A stretch of DNA of 38,883 nt, from positions 1 through 38,883 of IMG/VR virus record IMGVR_UViG_3300042691_015424. The stretch is one strand, 5' to 3'. Positions 6,989 to 16,192 of the stretch are shown piece after piece. Under the pieces are notes generated by a model. The model did no database searches. It was not told the origin of the DNA and saw only the letters and a list, made by a program, of their open reading frames with translations. The position numbers were made by a program, and so were the translations under genes. Each line of letters begins with the position of its first letter. Position 1 is the first letter of the stretch. The stretch is from a virus.

Positions 6989-7210
6989 GTGAATCCAAAA
7001 GACAAAGCAGCCGAAATATTAAATAGACATAAATTGTGCGTTAGAGCAGGAGATTATCCATTTCAATACTTTGAGGCAGTAACCAAACGCCATGCTACTG
7101 AAAGTGTAAATATTATTTTGTCTTTAATAGATGATAAATTCCAGGGATTTATGGATGCAGACCTTATTGCATATTGGGAGCAAGTAAAAAACGAAATAAA
7201 CAAACCATGA
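6989..7210 (+). CDS. Small hypothetical protein, paralogue A
   Basis: The 73-aa protein begins MNPKDKAAEILNRHK and ends with a D-x-x-AYWEQVKNEI segment. The 24656-24877 product has the same ends (MTPRQKAADIYKQY and DYWIEVKREI), so the two are paralogues. I know similar short proteins (MTPKxKAxEL...YWxxVKxEI) from Bacteroidota phages, always hypothetical. The GTG start is chosen because it aligns with the ATG of the paralogue and follows the shared promoter-like element. It ends in an ATGA overlap with the next membrane protein gene. No catalytic motif is visible. Confidence 0.8.
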   Translation: MNPKDKAAEILNRHKLCVRAGDYPFQYFEAVTKRHATESVNIILSLIDDKFQGFMDADLIAYWEQVKNEINKP

Positions 7211-7581
7211 TAACCAATCTTTTACTAATTATTTTAAGCAGCCTGTTTACTCTAGGATGGCAATACTCTACAATGTATGAGCCAGAGAACGCTGACCATA
7301 AAAACCCATTTGGAACACAAATTCCAACGGATAAAGAGATTGCATGGTGGTTTCGTTATTACATCGGTAACTTATTTTATCGTTACTTGCCTTATTGGAA
7401 AGGAATTTGTAAACCATTATTCATGTGTATTGTTTGTATGGGAGGTTTTTATTCGTTTTGGATTTCAGTAATCTATCACATAATAAATCAAACACCGTTA
7501 ACATGGCATCTGGTTTTAAGCGTTATTCTGGTTACTATTTGCACCGCAGGGTTGAATCGAATAATCCGCACCAACCTATGA
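7207..7581 (+). CDS. Small membrane protein (124 aa)
   Basis: The start is the ATG at 7207, which overlaps the previous stop (ATGA); an upstream TTG at 7174 would add an unlikely basic extension. The protein has an N-terminal membrane segment (LLLIILSSLFTLGW, about 5-18), a soluble stretch with MYEPENADHKNPFG, and two later hydrophobic segments (LFMCIVCMGGFYSFWISVIY and LVLSVILVTICTAGL). Three membrane segments are likely. Placed between terminase and tail genes, it is unusual for virion morphogenesis and may act on the host membrane. I do not recognise the family. Confidence 0.75.
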   Translation: MITNLLLIILSSLFTLGWQYSTMYEPENADHKNPFGTQIPTDKEIAWWFRYYIGNLFYRYLPYWKGICKPLFMCIVCMGGFYSFWISVIYHIINQTPLTWHLVLSVILVTICTAGLNRIIRTNL

Positions 7582-7802
7582 AGCAATTCGTTGAACAATT
7601 AGGATGGAAATATATTGGTGATTGCGGATGCAGTCCAAAAAAAATGATGTTCTCAAATCCAAACGTTCAAGGATTTCAATTATGGATTTCTAAGCAATAT
7701 GATAAAATGTTTATTAAGAAACGTTTTGACAGGGAGATGAAAAATATTGCGGTTGCAAACCAAACGAATTACGAAACAATATATAAACACCACATAAAAT
7801 GA
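7578..7802 (+). CDS. 74-aa hypothetical protein
   Basis: Start chosen at the ATG at 7578 (MKQFVEQLGWKYIGDCGCSP), because it gives the ATGA overlap used throughout this operon; the open frame continues upstream to 7425 only as overlap with the membrane protein gene. The compact basic protein contains DCGCSPKKMMFSNPNVQGFQ and ends in a helical region. I cannot name a function. Its stop overlaps the next start by 4 bp, so it belongs to the tail assembly segment. Confidence 0.75.
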   Translation: MKQFVEQLGWKYIGDCGCSPKKMMFSNPNVQGFQLWISKQYDKMFIKKRFDREMKNIAVANQTNYETIYKHHIK

Positions 7803-8470
7803 GCAAAGACTTTACCACAAGAATCAGCGAAAGACCAATTAAAGAGGTTTTTCCAAACGCATTAGGAATTATTAATTATGCTTTCACTCTTAAAGGAGTT
7901 GATTATTACGAATGGTCAGATATAAACTCTGTACCCTGCGAGAGAGGATTTCATGCCTTATCTTTTTACAATGAATTACAAATGAGATGCACTCGTGATT
8001 TTCTCAAAGCGCATTGTCAAGCAGTAACGGATGTAATAAACGATAATACAGGAATCAAAATAACTAAGTTGGCTAAATTAAACATGGTTATGGAGGAACG
8101 TTTACAATTACTCCATGAGCCAGAAATAGCTGCCAAACTATTATCTGTTGTATTCTTTGATGAATCAGAGAATCCGCATCGTTTCGACTATGCTCACGCA
8201 GCAAAAAAAGCTAAAACATTTCTCGAAGTTCAACAAGATGAGTATATGTATGATTTTTTTTTCTCTCAGCCCATCGTAAAGTGGATTCCTTATTTAAATT
8301 CGTTAGCAGCAGATTTTCCTCAATACTGTCAGACAACGATAGCGATAACGAAGGAGCAATTGAAGACCATTTCTACGATGCTATCAGAGGTAAACAAGAA
8401 CAGCGACTCATTCAGTTGGCTAATGTCGCAAACGCAAGAGGATTCACTCTTAATGAAACTAAAGACTTAA
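7799..8470 (+). CDS. Tail assembly chaperone, short form (gpG-like)
   Basis: The 223-aa frame lies directly before the tape measure gene, where siphophages keep their tail assembly chaperone. It begins MSKDFTTRISERPIKEVFPN and is largely helical. After residue 152 (YMYDFFFSQP) the coding DNA overlaps a second open frame, giving the gpG/gpGT arrangement of lambda-type phages. The product would coat the tape measure protein during tail assembly and be absent from the virion. I do not see sequence similarity to lambda gpG; the assignment rests on position and on the frameshift layout. Confidence 0.7.
   Translation: MSKDFTTRISERPIKEVFPNALGIINYAFTLKGVDYYEWSDINSVPCERGFHALSFYNELQMRCTRDFLKAHCQAVTDVINDNTGIKITKLAKLNMVMEERLQLLHEPEIAAKLLSVVFFDESENPHRFDYAHAAKKAKTFLEVQQDEYMYDFFFSQPIVKWIPYLNSLAADFPQYCQTTIAITKEQLKTISTMLSEVNKNSDSFSWLMSQTQEDSLLMKLKT
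8254..8262 (+). other. Programmed -1 frameshift site (T9 run)
   Basis: Nine consecutive Ts follow GA. In the chaperone frame they read GAT TTT TTT TTC, giving a T TTT TTT slippery heptamer. The -1 frame has a TGA at 8251-8253, immediately before the run, and is then open to 8544. Transcriptional slippage on the T-run would give the same fusion. Confidence 0.65.
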
Positions 8471-8544
8471 GTATTTATGAATATTACCTCTTTGTTGAGG
8501 ACTTAATTTTAAAACAAGAAAAAAATGGAAAGGATAGTAATTGA
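8254..8544 (+). CDS. Tail assembly chaperone, frameshift extension (gpT-like)
   Basis: This frame has no ATG; its only in-frame alternative start is a GTG at 8281. It is open from just after the TGA at 8251 to 8544. It encodes a protein-like segment (LIQLANVANARGFTLNETKD, then SIYEYYLFVEDLILKQEK). Read after a -1 slip on the T9 run, it would give a fusion of about 248 aa: 154 residues of the upstream frame plus about 94. It ends 20 bases inside the tape measure gene. The layout matches G-T fusions that recruit the tail tube protein to the tape measure. The slip itself is predicted, not shown. Confidence 0.6.
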   Translation, partial: FFFLSAHRKVDSLFKFVSSRFSSILSDNDSDNEGAIEDHFYDAIRGKQEQRLIQLANVANARGFTLNETKDLSIYEYYLFVEDLILKQEKNGKDSN

Positions 8545-11395
8545 TATAACAAGCGACCCAAGTAAGTTACAAGCAACGATTGACCAATTAAATAAAATGG
8601 GAGCAGTTGATGCAAAAAATGCTCAGCAGTTTAAAAAAAATAATCAAGATTTTAATAATGGATTAAATAATACATCAAAGATTGCAAGTGTTGTAAATGA
8701 TAAAATAACAAGTATTGGAAAAACAATTGTTGCTGCATTTGCAGTTGAAAGGGTTTTTTCTTTTACAAAAGAAATAATAAATGTTAGAGCTGAATTTCAA
8801 AAGTTTGAAGCGCAATTAATAACTGCTTTAGGAAATAAATCAGCAGCACAAGCAGCATTAAATAGAATAACTCAACTTGCAAAAGAAACTCCATTCAGCG
8901 TAAAAGAACTAACTGAAAGTTTTGTAAGATTAGCAAACAGGGGAATTAATGCAAGTAATCAACAGTTAAAAAAATTAGGTGATGTTGCTGCTGCATTAGG
9001 TAAACCAATGGAACAGGTTATTGAGGCAATACTTGATATTAACAACACAGAACGTTGGAACGAATTAGGAGTAAAAGTAAAAACAAATGGAGACAAAATA
9101 ACGGGTACGTTTAAAGGCATGACCGTAGAAATGGAAAAGACTGAAGAGGGAGCAATGAAAATGATTGAAAAATTTGGTGAACTCGATACAGTTACAGGTG
9201 GGATGGAAAGACAAATGGAAACATTAGGTGGTGTTATGTCTAATTTAGGTGATAATTGGGATAAACTTTTAAATGCCTTAGGTGAACAAACGCAAGGGGT
9301 ATTATATGATACAATTAACGCATTAAGTCAAGGCATTGATTGGTGGGGAAGATATTATCATGCTGCATCAAATATTGAAAAAATAGGTGTTGAATTACCT
9401 GGTGCATTCAGACAATGGATGGAAAGAAGATTAGGTATTGGAAATGCAAGTACAGAGGCTCAAACATTAGTTCAAATTAATGAGCAATTAGAAGCAAGTT
9501 ATGGAGCATATACTGAAACTGTAATGAAAAATGCTCAAGAATTACAAAAGCAATATTCAGAACGAGCAAAACTTGCAAAATCAGAAGAGGAACGAGCAAA
9601 TTTACAAGTTGAATTATCTAAAAAAATTGACCAAGCAAACAATAAAGAGCAATTATCGTATGTCAAAAAATTAAAAGACATGATTGAATATGATAATATG
9701 TATGCGGATGACCCAAATTGGTCTGATTTAATTTATAAAAAAGAAAAGGTTGTTAAAGATTACATGGAAAAAATTGCTAAAAACAATGATTACCAAAAAG
9801 ACTTAAATAAATCATTAGACAAATACAAAGATTTACTTGCAGGCTCAAAAAACAATTTAAAACCATTACATAAATCAACTGAATCATTCACCGAAATATT
9901 ACCTCCTTTAATTAAAAAGTTAGAAGAGTTGAAATTTGCTTATCGTGAACTTGATGTGAGTAGGTTAAAAGATTACGATAAACTAAATGCTCAACGTAAA
10001 CTTGATGAGGAAAAGGCTCAAAAAGAATACGATGATGAATTAGTTAGAATAACTGATTTAAACAATAAGAAAAAATTAAAAAAAGGTGATTATGATAAAG
10101 CAGTTATTTATTTAGAAAGCATATTAAATCAGCAATTATTAAATATAAAGAAAAAATATGGTTTTAATATTGAGGATTTAGACAGGGAGATTGCTTTACG
10201 CCATGCAGAACATTTGAAAAAAATGAATGACATGGAAATTAGCATGATGGAAATGGGTAGGGATAATGAAGAGGAAATTTATCAGTTAAGGCTAAAAACT
10301 GCTGAAGATTATTATAACAAGTTAATTGAACTTGAAAAAGACCAGGAAAAACGAGAGGAGTTAATTCAACAGAAAAAACTTGAACTTGCAAAGATTGATG
10401 ATGCAGAAAAGAAACGTAAATTAAAGGCTATCGAAGATGAACGTAATGAAGCACGCAGGCATGAAATTGCGATGATGGAAATTACTGAGCAAGGAGAAAA
10501 AGAAATTCTCAAAAAGAAAATGGAATATTCTGCTGAGGATTTAGACAGGATGAGAGAAGATTTTGGAGAGGGTAGTGATGAATATCAAAAAGAATTAAAT
10601 CATTATTTAGAACTTGAAGCAGAATTTAATAAGAAATCTAAAGATGGTAAAAAGGAATGGGTTAAAGATTGGGTAACTGGAATCAATGAGGTATTGCAGG
10701 CAATGTTAGAAGCCATGAATAATATGGTGCAAGCTGAGATTGATGCAAATAATATCCGTATGGATAACCAAAGGGAAATATTAGAAACTCAAAGGACATT
10801 AGCAGCAAAAGGACTTGAAAATACGTTAGCATTTGAGCAAAAGCGTAATGATGAAATGGCAAAGCAACAAATTGACCTACAACGTAAGCAACAAAGAATA
10901 AAAGAATTACAAATATTCTTAAATGCGATGGCAAAGTTTGCTGAGGAAGACCCAAAGTCAGCATTGACAAAGGCATTAAGCCTTATCGCTGCTACAAAGG
11001 TCGCTGAAACGATATTTGCGGAAGAGGGTGCAATTGTTGGAACACATGAAACTAAATTTAGAGGGCAAAGGCATAGGTCTGGAAGAGATAGGATTGCAAT
11101 AGTTGAAGATGGTGAGGTCATCCTACCAAAAGCAAAGGCAATTGAAATGGGATTAAATTCAAAATCTAAATTCAGTCAGTTTTTAAAAACACCATTCTCA
11201 GAGAAGATTATGCCTGTTGCGGTTGCTCAAGTTGACAATTACGATAAACTTGCAAGGGAACTAAAAGAATTGAAAGAAATTGTAAAAAATAAACAGGAGG
11301 TAACGATAAATTGGGATAATTTTGACACACGAATTGAAACAAGGATTAAAGGCAGTTTAAAGGAAGTTACCAAAGTTAAAAAAAGTAGAATTTGA
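8525..11395 (+). CDS. Tape measure protein
   Basis: The 956-aa protein sets tail length by spanning the tube lumen. Residues 60-250 match the N-terminal tape measure domain of Bacteroidota and Gram-negative phages (AEFQKFEAQLITALGNKSAA, ETPFSVKELTESFVRLANRG, MERQMETLGGVMSNLGDNWD). Residues about 300-850 are mostly long charged coiled coil. The C-terminus (IVEDGEVILPKAKAIEMGLN) is a form often seen at tape measure ends. Membrane segments are weak. At roughly 1.5 angstrom per residue the tail would be about 140 nm, an estimate from the usual relation. It overlaps the chaperone extension by 20 bp. Confidence 0.93.
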   Translation: MERIVIDITSDPSKLQATIDQLNKMGAVDAKNAQQFKKNNQDFNNGLNNTSKIASVVNDKITSIGKTIVAAFAVERVFSFTKEIINVRAEFQKFEAQLITALGNKSAAQAALNRITQLAKETPFSVKELTESFVRLANRGINASNQQLKKLGDVAAALGKPMEQVIEAILDINNTERWNELGVKVKTNGDKITGTFKGMTVEMEKTEEGAMKMIEKFGELDTVTGGMERQMETLGGVMSNLGDNWDKLLNALGEQTQGVLYDTINALSQGIDWWGRYYHAASNIEKIGVELPGAFRQWMERRLGIGNASTEAQTLVQINEQLEASYGAYTETVMKNAQELQKQYSERAKLAKSEEERANLQVELSKKIDQANNKEQLSYVKKLKDMIEYDNMYADDPNWSDLIYKKEKVVKDYMEKIAKNNDYQKDLNKSLDKYKDLLAGSKNNLKPLHKSTESFTEILPPLIKKLEELKFAYRELDVSRLKDYDKLNAQRKLDEEKAQKEYDDELVRITDLNNKKKLKKGDYDKAVIYLESILNQQLLNIKKKYGFNIEDLDREIALRHAEHLKKMNDMEISMMEMGRDNEEEIYQLRLKTAEDYYNKLIELEKDQEKREELIQQKKLELAKIDDAEKKRKLKAIEDERNEARRHEIAMMEITEQGEKEILKKKMEYSAEDLDRMREDFGEGSDEYQKELNHYLELEAEFNKKSKDGKKEWVKDWVTGINEVLQAMLEAMNNMVQAEIDANNIRMDNQREILETQRTLAAKGLENTLAFEQKRNDEMAKQQIDLQRKQQRIKELQIFLNAMAKFAEEDPKSALTKALSLIAATKVAETIFAEEGAIVGTHETKFRGQRHRSGRDRIAIVEDGEVILPKAKAIEMGLNSKSKFSQFLKTPFSEKIMPVAVAQVDNYDKLARELKELKEIVKNKQEVTINWDNFDTRIETRIKGSLKEVTKVKKSRI

Positions 11396-13482
11396 ACGCA
11401 TTAGATTTTTATATACTTAAACAATCTCAATGGCAGTTAGTTGACCCTCCATTTAATTGGCAGGAATTACTTTTAGAACTGTCATTTGAGAATAATTCGC
11501 CATCAAGCGTAATAAACTCCACAAAACTGATTTGGAAAGCAGAGAACGCAGATTTTATCAATGAATGGGTAAAAGGAGGTTTAACAGGTAACGTTGGTAT
11601 ATTTGAGGGAATACCATTAAGAGTTAGAGTATGTGGAACACAAGAACTTGTTTTTGATGGCATCATTGATTTAACGGATTCAGAAACTAAATTCACCTGC
11701 GACATCATAGAGTGCAAAATAAGGGATAACCGAATGGATATGGTTTCTCAGTTAATGGATTCCATTTCCTTTGCATTTTTAGCTACACCTGTTGCTAATG
11801 GAGGAGCAGGAATAATTAATGCCTCACCTCAACAATACGGAGGTGATTACGTTGTAATTCCGTATCAGAGAAATGATGTACCAGATGGACTTGCGTTTTT
11901 TTCTACTGCCCTTGCTATTTATAACGTTGCTGAAAAAACATATCAAATCACAAATCAATTAGTTGGAATAATAACTGCTATTTCAACTTTATCTGCATTA
12001 ACTCCTGTCTCAGCGACTGCGTTAATCTTAGCCATCACAGAACTTGTATTTTACATTATTTACATTGCTCTGATGATACTTGTAATTATTGCACTCTTAA
12101 AATGTGCTTTTAATTATCTTGTTTCTCCTGTATTGAATAAATTTGGAATGTATGCATTGACTTTATTTCAAAGAGCCTGTCAATATTTTAATATAGGATT
12201 TAGTTCAAGTATATTTCAAAATACTGCGATGAATCAATTGGTTATAATGCCATCCAAACAAGCATGGGCGAATAATCAAACGTTTATTAGAACAATAATG
12301 AATAACATTGCAGGAGGAGGTACAGTTAACCAAAGGATGCAATATGATGACCTTTATAATTGGCAGAATGGAGGTTATGCATATGGGTATTACGATGGTA
12401 CTTGCGGTGATTTTATTCGGGCAATGGAAGATGTATTTAACGCAAAGGCAAAGATTATTTTAAATAACGCAGGTCAACCTGTATTACATTTTGAACGTTG
12501 GGATTACATTTATGATTTAGCGAATTACCAATTGCCAAATATATCAGACCAAACACCATTTAATAGTGAGGGAGTATTTAATTCAAACGGAGTAAGTCAA
12601 TCAGCATTTAAAACAAATTCAAGCGATATTTATTCAAACTATTATGTAAAATATGCGTTGGATGATACCGATTACAATACATATGAATATTACGAGGGAA
12701 ATGTATGTTACTGCACCAATAAACCAATTGTTATAAATGATAGGCAAAAAGTAACTTTACAGAACTTAAAAGAGATTAACCTTAGATTTGCTCATGCTTA
12801 TAGAAAAGACCAAAATACTGCAACGGAACAAGCGTTAAAACCATTATGGCAAGCTGCCTCAGTTATAGTAAATACATTTGTTGGTATTGCATCGGGAGTT
12901 AATTGGGTACTTAATTTATTTAATCCTGGTCAGCCATTACCAACAGTAGGAAATGGAGGATTACAATATATGCCTGCTCAACCTCCATTTGCTCAATCTG
13001 GACATTTATTACTTAGTCAAAATACAACTGGAATCCCTAAAATGTTTATTGCAGGATGGCAAACAACAATAAATAATTACTTTGATTTCCAATCTCAACC
13101 TGCTATTGGAGTAACTGTAAACGTAAATAATAAAGATTTAATTGGTGCAAAAGCATTAATGAAAAACTTTCATTTTAGTAATTTACCTCAAACTGTTTAT
13201 CCAGGTGCGCCATATTCAACACAAGCAGCAGGAACACCTTATTATAATCAATGGTTAGTTTACGAAAATCAAGAGATTCCTGTTTGTTGCGAAGAGTATA
13301 ATCAGATTAAAAATAATAACATTATAAAAACGTATTACGGAAAACCTGCAAGAGTTAATTCTTTACGTTGGAATATGTTTAAAGGGATGGGTGAAATTGA
13401 TTACAGAGTAAATATACCATACACAAAAAATTTACAAACCACTTATGTCATTGATGGCGTAATAACAACAACTACTTTATGA
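11392..13482 (+). CDS. Tail tip / distal tail-like protein with hydrophobic segments
   Basis: The 696-aa protein follows the tape measure gene with a TTGA overlap, the place of distal tail or baseplate hub proteins. The N-terminal 1-125 region (WQELLLELSFENNSPSSVIN, EGIPLRVRVCGTQELVFDG) looks like a beta-rich tail adaptor domain. Residues 190-243 are strongly hydrophobic (LILAITELVFYIIYIALMIL), enough for two membrane helices, which is unusual for a tail protein. The rest is a large Tyr/Asn-rich beta domain. It could insert in the host membrane during DNA entry. The function is inferred from position. Confidence 0.65.
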   Translation: MNALDFYILKQSQWQLVDPPFNWQELLLELSFENNSPSSVINSTKLIWKAENADFINEWVKGGLTGNVGIFEGIPLRVRVCGTQELVFDGIIDLTDSETKFTCDIIECKIRDNRMDMVSQLMDSISFAFLATPVANGGAGIINASPQQYGGDYVVIPYQRNDVPDGLAFFSTALAIYNVAEKTYQITNQLVGIITAISTLSALTPVSATALILAITELVFYIIYIALMILVIIALLKCAFNYLVSPVLNKFGMYALTLFQRACQYFNIGFSSSIFQNTAMNQLVIMPSKQAWANNQTFIRTIMNNIAGGGTVNQRMQYDDLYNWQNGGYAYGYYDGTCGDFIRAMEDVFNAKAKIILNNAGQPVLHFERWDYIYDLANYQLPNISDQTPFNSEGVFNSNGVSQSAFKTNSSDIYSNYYVKYALDDTDYNTYEYYEGNVCYCTNKPIVINDRQKVTLQNLKEINLRFAHAYRKDQNTATEQALKPLWQAASVIVNTFVGIASGVNWVLNLFNPGQPLPTVGNGGLQYMPAQPPFAQSGHLLLSQNTTGIPKMFIAGWQTTINNYFDFQSQPAIGVTVNVNNKDLIGAKALMKNFHFSNLPQTVYPGAPYSTQAAGTPYYNQWLVYENQEIPVCCEEYNQIKNNNIIKTYYGKPARVNSLRWNMFKGMGEIDYRVNIPYTKNLQTTYVIDGVITTTTL

Positions 13483-13799
13483 GTAATATGGAAAACGATT
13501 TTGAAAGGGCAAAAAAGTTATTTGAGAACTTTGATTTTGATGCTTTAACAGGAGGCATTAATGCAACGATTGAAAAATTGCCTAAAATGATTGAGCCATT
13601 TCAAAAAGAAATAACTAAACTGAATAATCCTGTTAAGAAAAAAAACGTAAAAATAAACGGAGTAGGATGCGTGGCATCATTAATTGAAGATGGTAGGGTA
13701 ATAGTTCAAATGCCTAACATGGAACAGGCAACAAAATTATTTGAAAGTATAAACACAATTGAGCCAAAGCAAAGTATTTGGTCTAAAATATTTAAATAA
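13479..13799 (+). CDS. 106-aa hypothetical tail-region protein
   Basis: The start ATG overlaps the previous stop (ATGA) and the stop overlaps the next start (TAATG). The protein is charged and helical at the N-terminus (MENDFERAKKLFENFDFDAL), then shows a short beta segment (KINGVGCVASLIEDGRVIVQ). There are no cysteine clusters beyond one residue and no membrane segment. I do not recognise a family. Its place between two large tail proteins suggests an assembly factor or minor tail component. Confidence 0.7.
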   Translation: MSNMENDFERAKKLFENFDFDALTGGINATIEKLPKMIEPFQKEITKLNNPVKKKNVKINGVGCVASLIEDGRVIVQMPNMEQATKLFESINTIEPKQSIWSKIFK

Positions 13800-16192
13800 T
13801 GTCAGTAACAATAACAAGTTCTAACTGGACTGATGAATTTAATTCAGTTTACAACGGAGGTGCTGATACAGGCACTCCAAATTTTATGGGATGCGTAGGT
13901 GATTTAATGTGGCTTGAAACTCAATTTTATGTTAGTTGGTCGGCAAATTATACATTTACTTTTAGCGCAGCAAATGATTCAATCACAATTACAAATTTTA
14001 TAAATTGGTCTACAAACGGATTTCAAGTTGGAGATGTAATTGAGGTTGTAGGTAGTGCATCAAATGATGGAACTTATAACGTAACTGCAATAAATAATAA
14101 TATCTTAACTGTTGCCGAAGACATTACAACGGATGAAACTGTTACTTGCTTTATTTATGGGACTACACCTGTAACTGCTTTTGATTATTACTATAATATG
14201 TTAGGTAATAACGATGGCAAAAACTTTGTTTCATTAACTGACTTTCCATCAATTCAAAGATTTACAGGTAAAATTGCAGATGAGGGTGCTGCTTATATGA
14301 ATCCAAATCAAACATCATGGGCATGGTGGGATTGGTATGCTTATAAAACTGATTTAAAACCTCAATTAACTTATCTTGATACAATAGATTATAAACAATA
14401 TTTTAAAATTGTTTTTCCGTTTTTTATTAAGCCATTTAACGATAAAAGCCAATTAAATTTATTGACCAATGCTTACAATCAAAATATAGGGGATAATACA
14501 ATATTAAATATTGATAATTTTATTGAGCCATCGTATTTCTTTCAGCAATGTTTAGGATATGTGCAGCAAATTGATGCAAAGTTTTCCATTACAAATACCA
14601 AAGCAGACCATTCAAGCGGAATTGTATCTTATTACGGAAACACATCATGGTTTGACCAATTTTATCCATCTGGGCAAAATGTTGGAGGAAACGTAATAAC
14701 TACTACTCAATATGAATTTATTTCAATTAATTATAATACAGGTGATTCAATGCGTAGTGATAAAACTACAACAGTTACAATTCAATTAAAAAATTTATAT
14801 ACAAATTGGAATGAATTAGATAAGTATGTTTTGCATTTCTGTTGGTTGCCTGTAGATGCAGTAAAATATCAAGCCTATTCAGATGCAAATCAACAAAATT
14901 TTAGATATTCATTTTTATATGATAGGGCATATACAACGGTAGGTAATACTCCTGTTGATGGTGATATGTTTGGAACGGATATTCAAGCAATAGCAAAATT
15001 ACAATCTACTTTTTCTGGTGACACATTAACAATAAATTTTGATTTAGATTTAGGAACATTAACTGCTGCCATGCTTAAGGAAATTCCGAATTATATGATT
15101 TGGATAACTCCAGAGAGTAATAGCGTAACAGATTTAAATGGAAGTTTTAGAAGTCCAATTCTTTGCGATGTAAACCAGGCTTTTGTTAATACTGATGATA
15201 GCACTTTACTGCAATTTTATGGATTAGCGGATAACGTTGTTTTTTATTCTCAAAACGAAAATGCAAAAACTGATTACTTAGGTCTTATCGGAGAGTATGG
15301 ATTTGCTTTAAGTTTTTTTAAAGTAAAAGAAAATTGTTTAATTAAACGTATCAATGCATCAATCGTTGTACAATCGGGCAGTCCTTATGACCCTCAAACC
15401 TATGAATTTCCATTAGAACAATGGAATAATCAAACTGCTGAATATTGGAATGGTAAATTAACCGATATTGAAATTTATGAATTTAATGGTTTTAATGTTC
15501 CTACATCGAATCCAGAAAACACTAAATACATTACTCGTAAAGAGGCTAATGATGGAGGAGGATATTATGCTTATGGATTAGGATATGGATTTCAAGTAGG
15601 TTATCAATTTTGGCAAAACATACTTGATTTTCCTGCTCAATTCATGGCTTATGCAAATAATTATTATGCTTTTTATACGCAAGGGCAAATTGAATTTGGA
15701 AACTTTTTACTTGGAGATTATACAACTGATGTAAAATTTAAACTTTATTTTGAGATTTTAGATAATACCACAGGAATTACAACTGAGTTTGTAAATTATG
15801 CTCCAATGACTTTTTACGATGGATTAAATAATTTTTCTGATTACGATGGAAATAATAAGACATTTGATTACGCAGGTAACGATTTAAATGGTGGTGTTTT
15901 ATTTGATACTCAAACATCAATTATTTCATTCTTTGAAAGTAAATTATCATTTAATCCAATAGGCTCTGGAACTCCTATAATTGAAATGATTATTTATTAT
16001 GAACTCGGAAATAAATCTTATTGGGATAGGATTCTAACAACTGATGCTGCTCCGCAAGATAACTCTGTATGGACTGTTGTACCGACAATTGTTTCAACAA
16101 CATATCAAGTTACCGCAGCAAGTTTTGTGGATTTTTCAGCGTTTGAAACTAAGCCAAATAATGTAAGACTATATTCAAAACTTTACTACTAA
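13799..16192 (+). CDS. Large tail/baseplate protein (797 aa)
   Basis: The protein is rich in Asn, Tyr, Thr and Asp with few Lys, the composition of phage adhesion and baseplate proteins. Residues about 60-115 form a small beta domain (FQVGDVIEVVGSASNDGTYN) like the short beta modules found in phage tail proteins. The remainder shows alternating beta segments and no catalytic motif that I can identify. It lies between the tail-tip protein and another tail protein, with 1-bp stop/start overlaps on both sides. Likely a structural part of the tail tip. Not homologous by eye to lambda gpJ. Confidence 0.6.
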   Translation: MSVTITSSNWTDEFNSVYNGGADTGTPNFMGCVGDLMWLETQFYVSWSANYTFTFSAANDSITITNFINWSTNGFQVGDVIEVVGSASNDGTYNVTAINNNILTVAEDITTDETVTCFIYGTTPVTAFDYYYNMLGNNDGKNFVSLTDFPSIQRFTGKIADEGAAYMNPNQTSWAWWDWYAYKTDLKPQLTYLDTIDYKQYFKIVFPFFIKPFNDKSQLNLLTNAYNQNIGDNTILNIDNFIEPSYFFQQCLGYVQQIDAKFSITNTKADHSSGIVSYYGNTSWFDQFYPSGQNVGGNVITTTQYEFISINYNTGDSMRSDKTTTVTIQLKNLYTNWNELDKYVLHFCWLPVDAVKYQAYSDANQQNFRYSFLYDRAYTTVGNTPVDGDMFGTDIQAIAKLQSTFSGDTLTINFDLDLGTLTAAMLKEIPNYMIWITPESNSVTDLNGSFRSPILCDVNQAFVNTDDSTLLQFYGLADNVVFYSQNENAKTDYLGLIGEYGFALSFFKVKENCLIKRINASIVVQSGSPYDPQTYEFPLEQWNNQTAEYWNGKLTDIEIYEFNGFNVPTSNPENTKYITRKEANDGGGYYAYGLGYGFQVGYQFWQNILDFPAQFMAYANNYYAFYTQGQIEFGNFLLGDYTTDVKFKLYFEILDNTTGITTEFVNYAPMTFYDGLNNFSDYDGNNKTFDYAGNDLNGGVLFDTQTSIISFFESKLSFNPIGSGTPIIEMIIYYELGNKSYWDRILTTDAAPQDNSVWTVVPTIVSTTYQVTAASFVDFSAFETKPNNVRLYSKLYY

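Noticed and set aside
7174-7206. TTG start for the membrane protein
   Set aside because: It would place charged residues before the membrane segment and overlap paralogue A; the ATG at 7207 fits better.
7425-7577. Longer N-terminus for the 74-aa protein
   Set aside because: It lies entirely inside the membrane protein gene in another frame; the ATG at 7578 gives the ATGA overlap used elsewhere.
10683-11121. Minus-strand ORFs inside the tape measure gene
   Set aside because: Both are antisense to the coiled-coil region and lack protein-like features or leaders.
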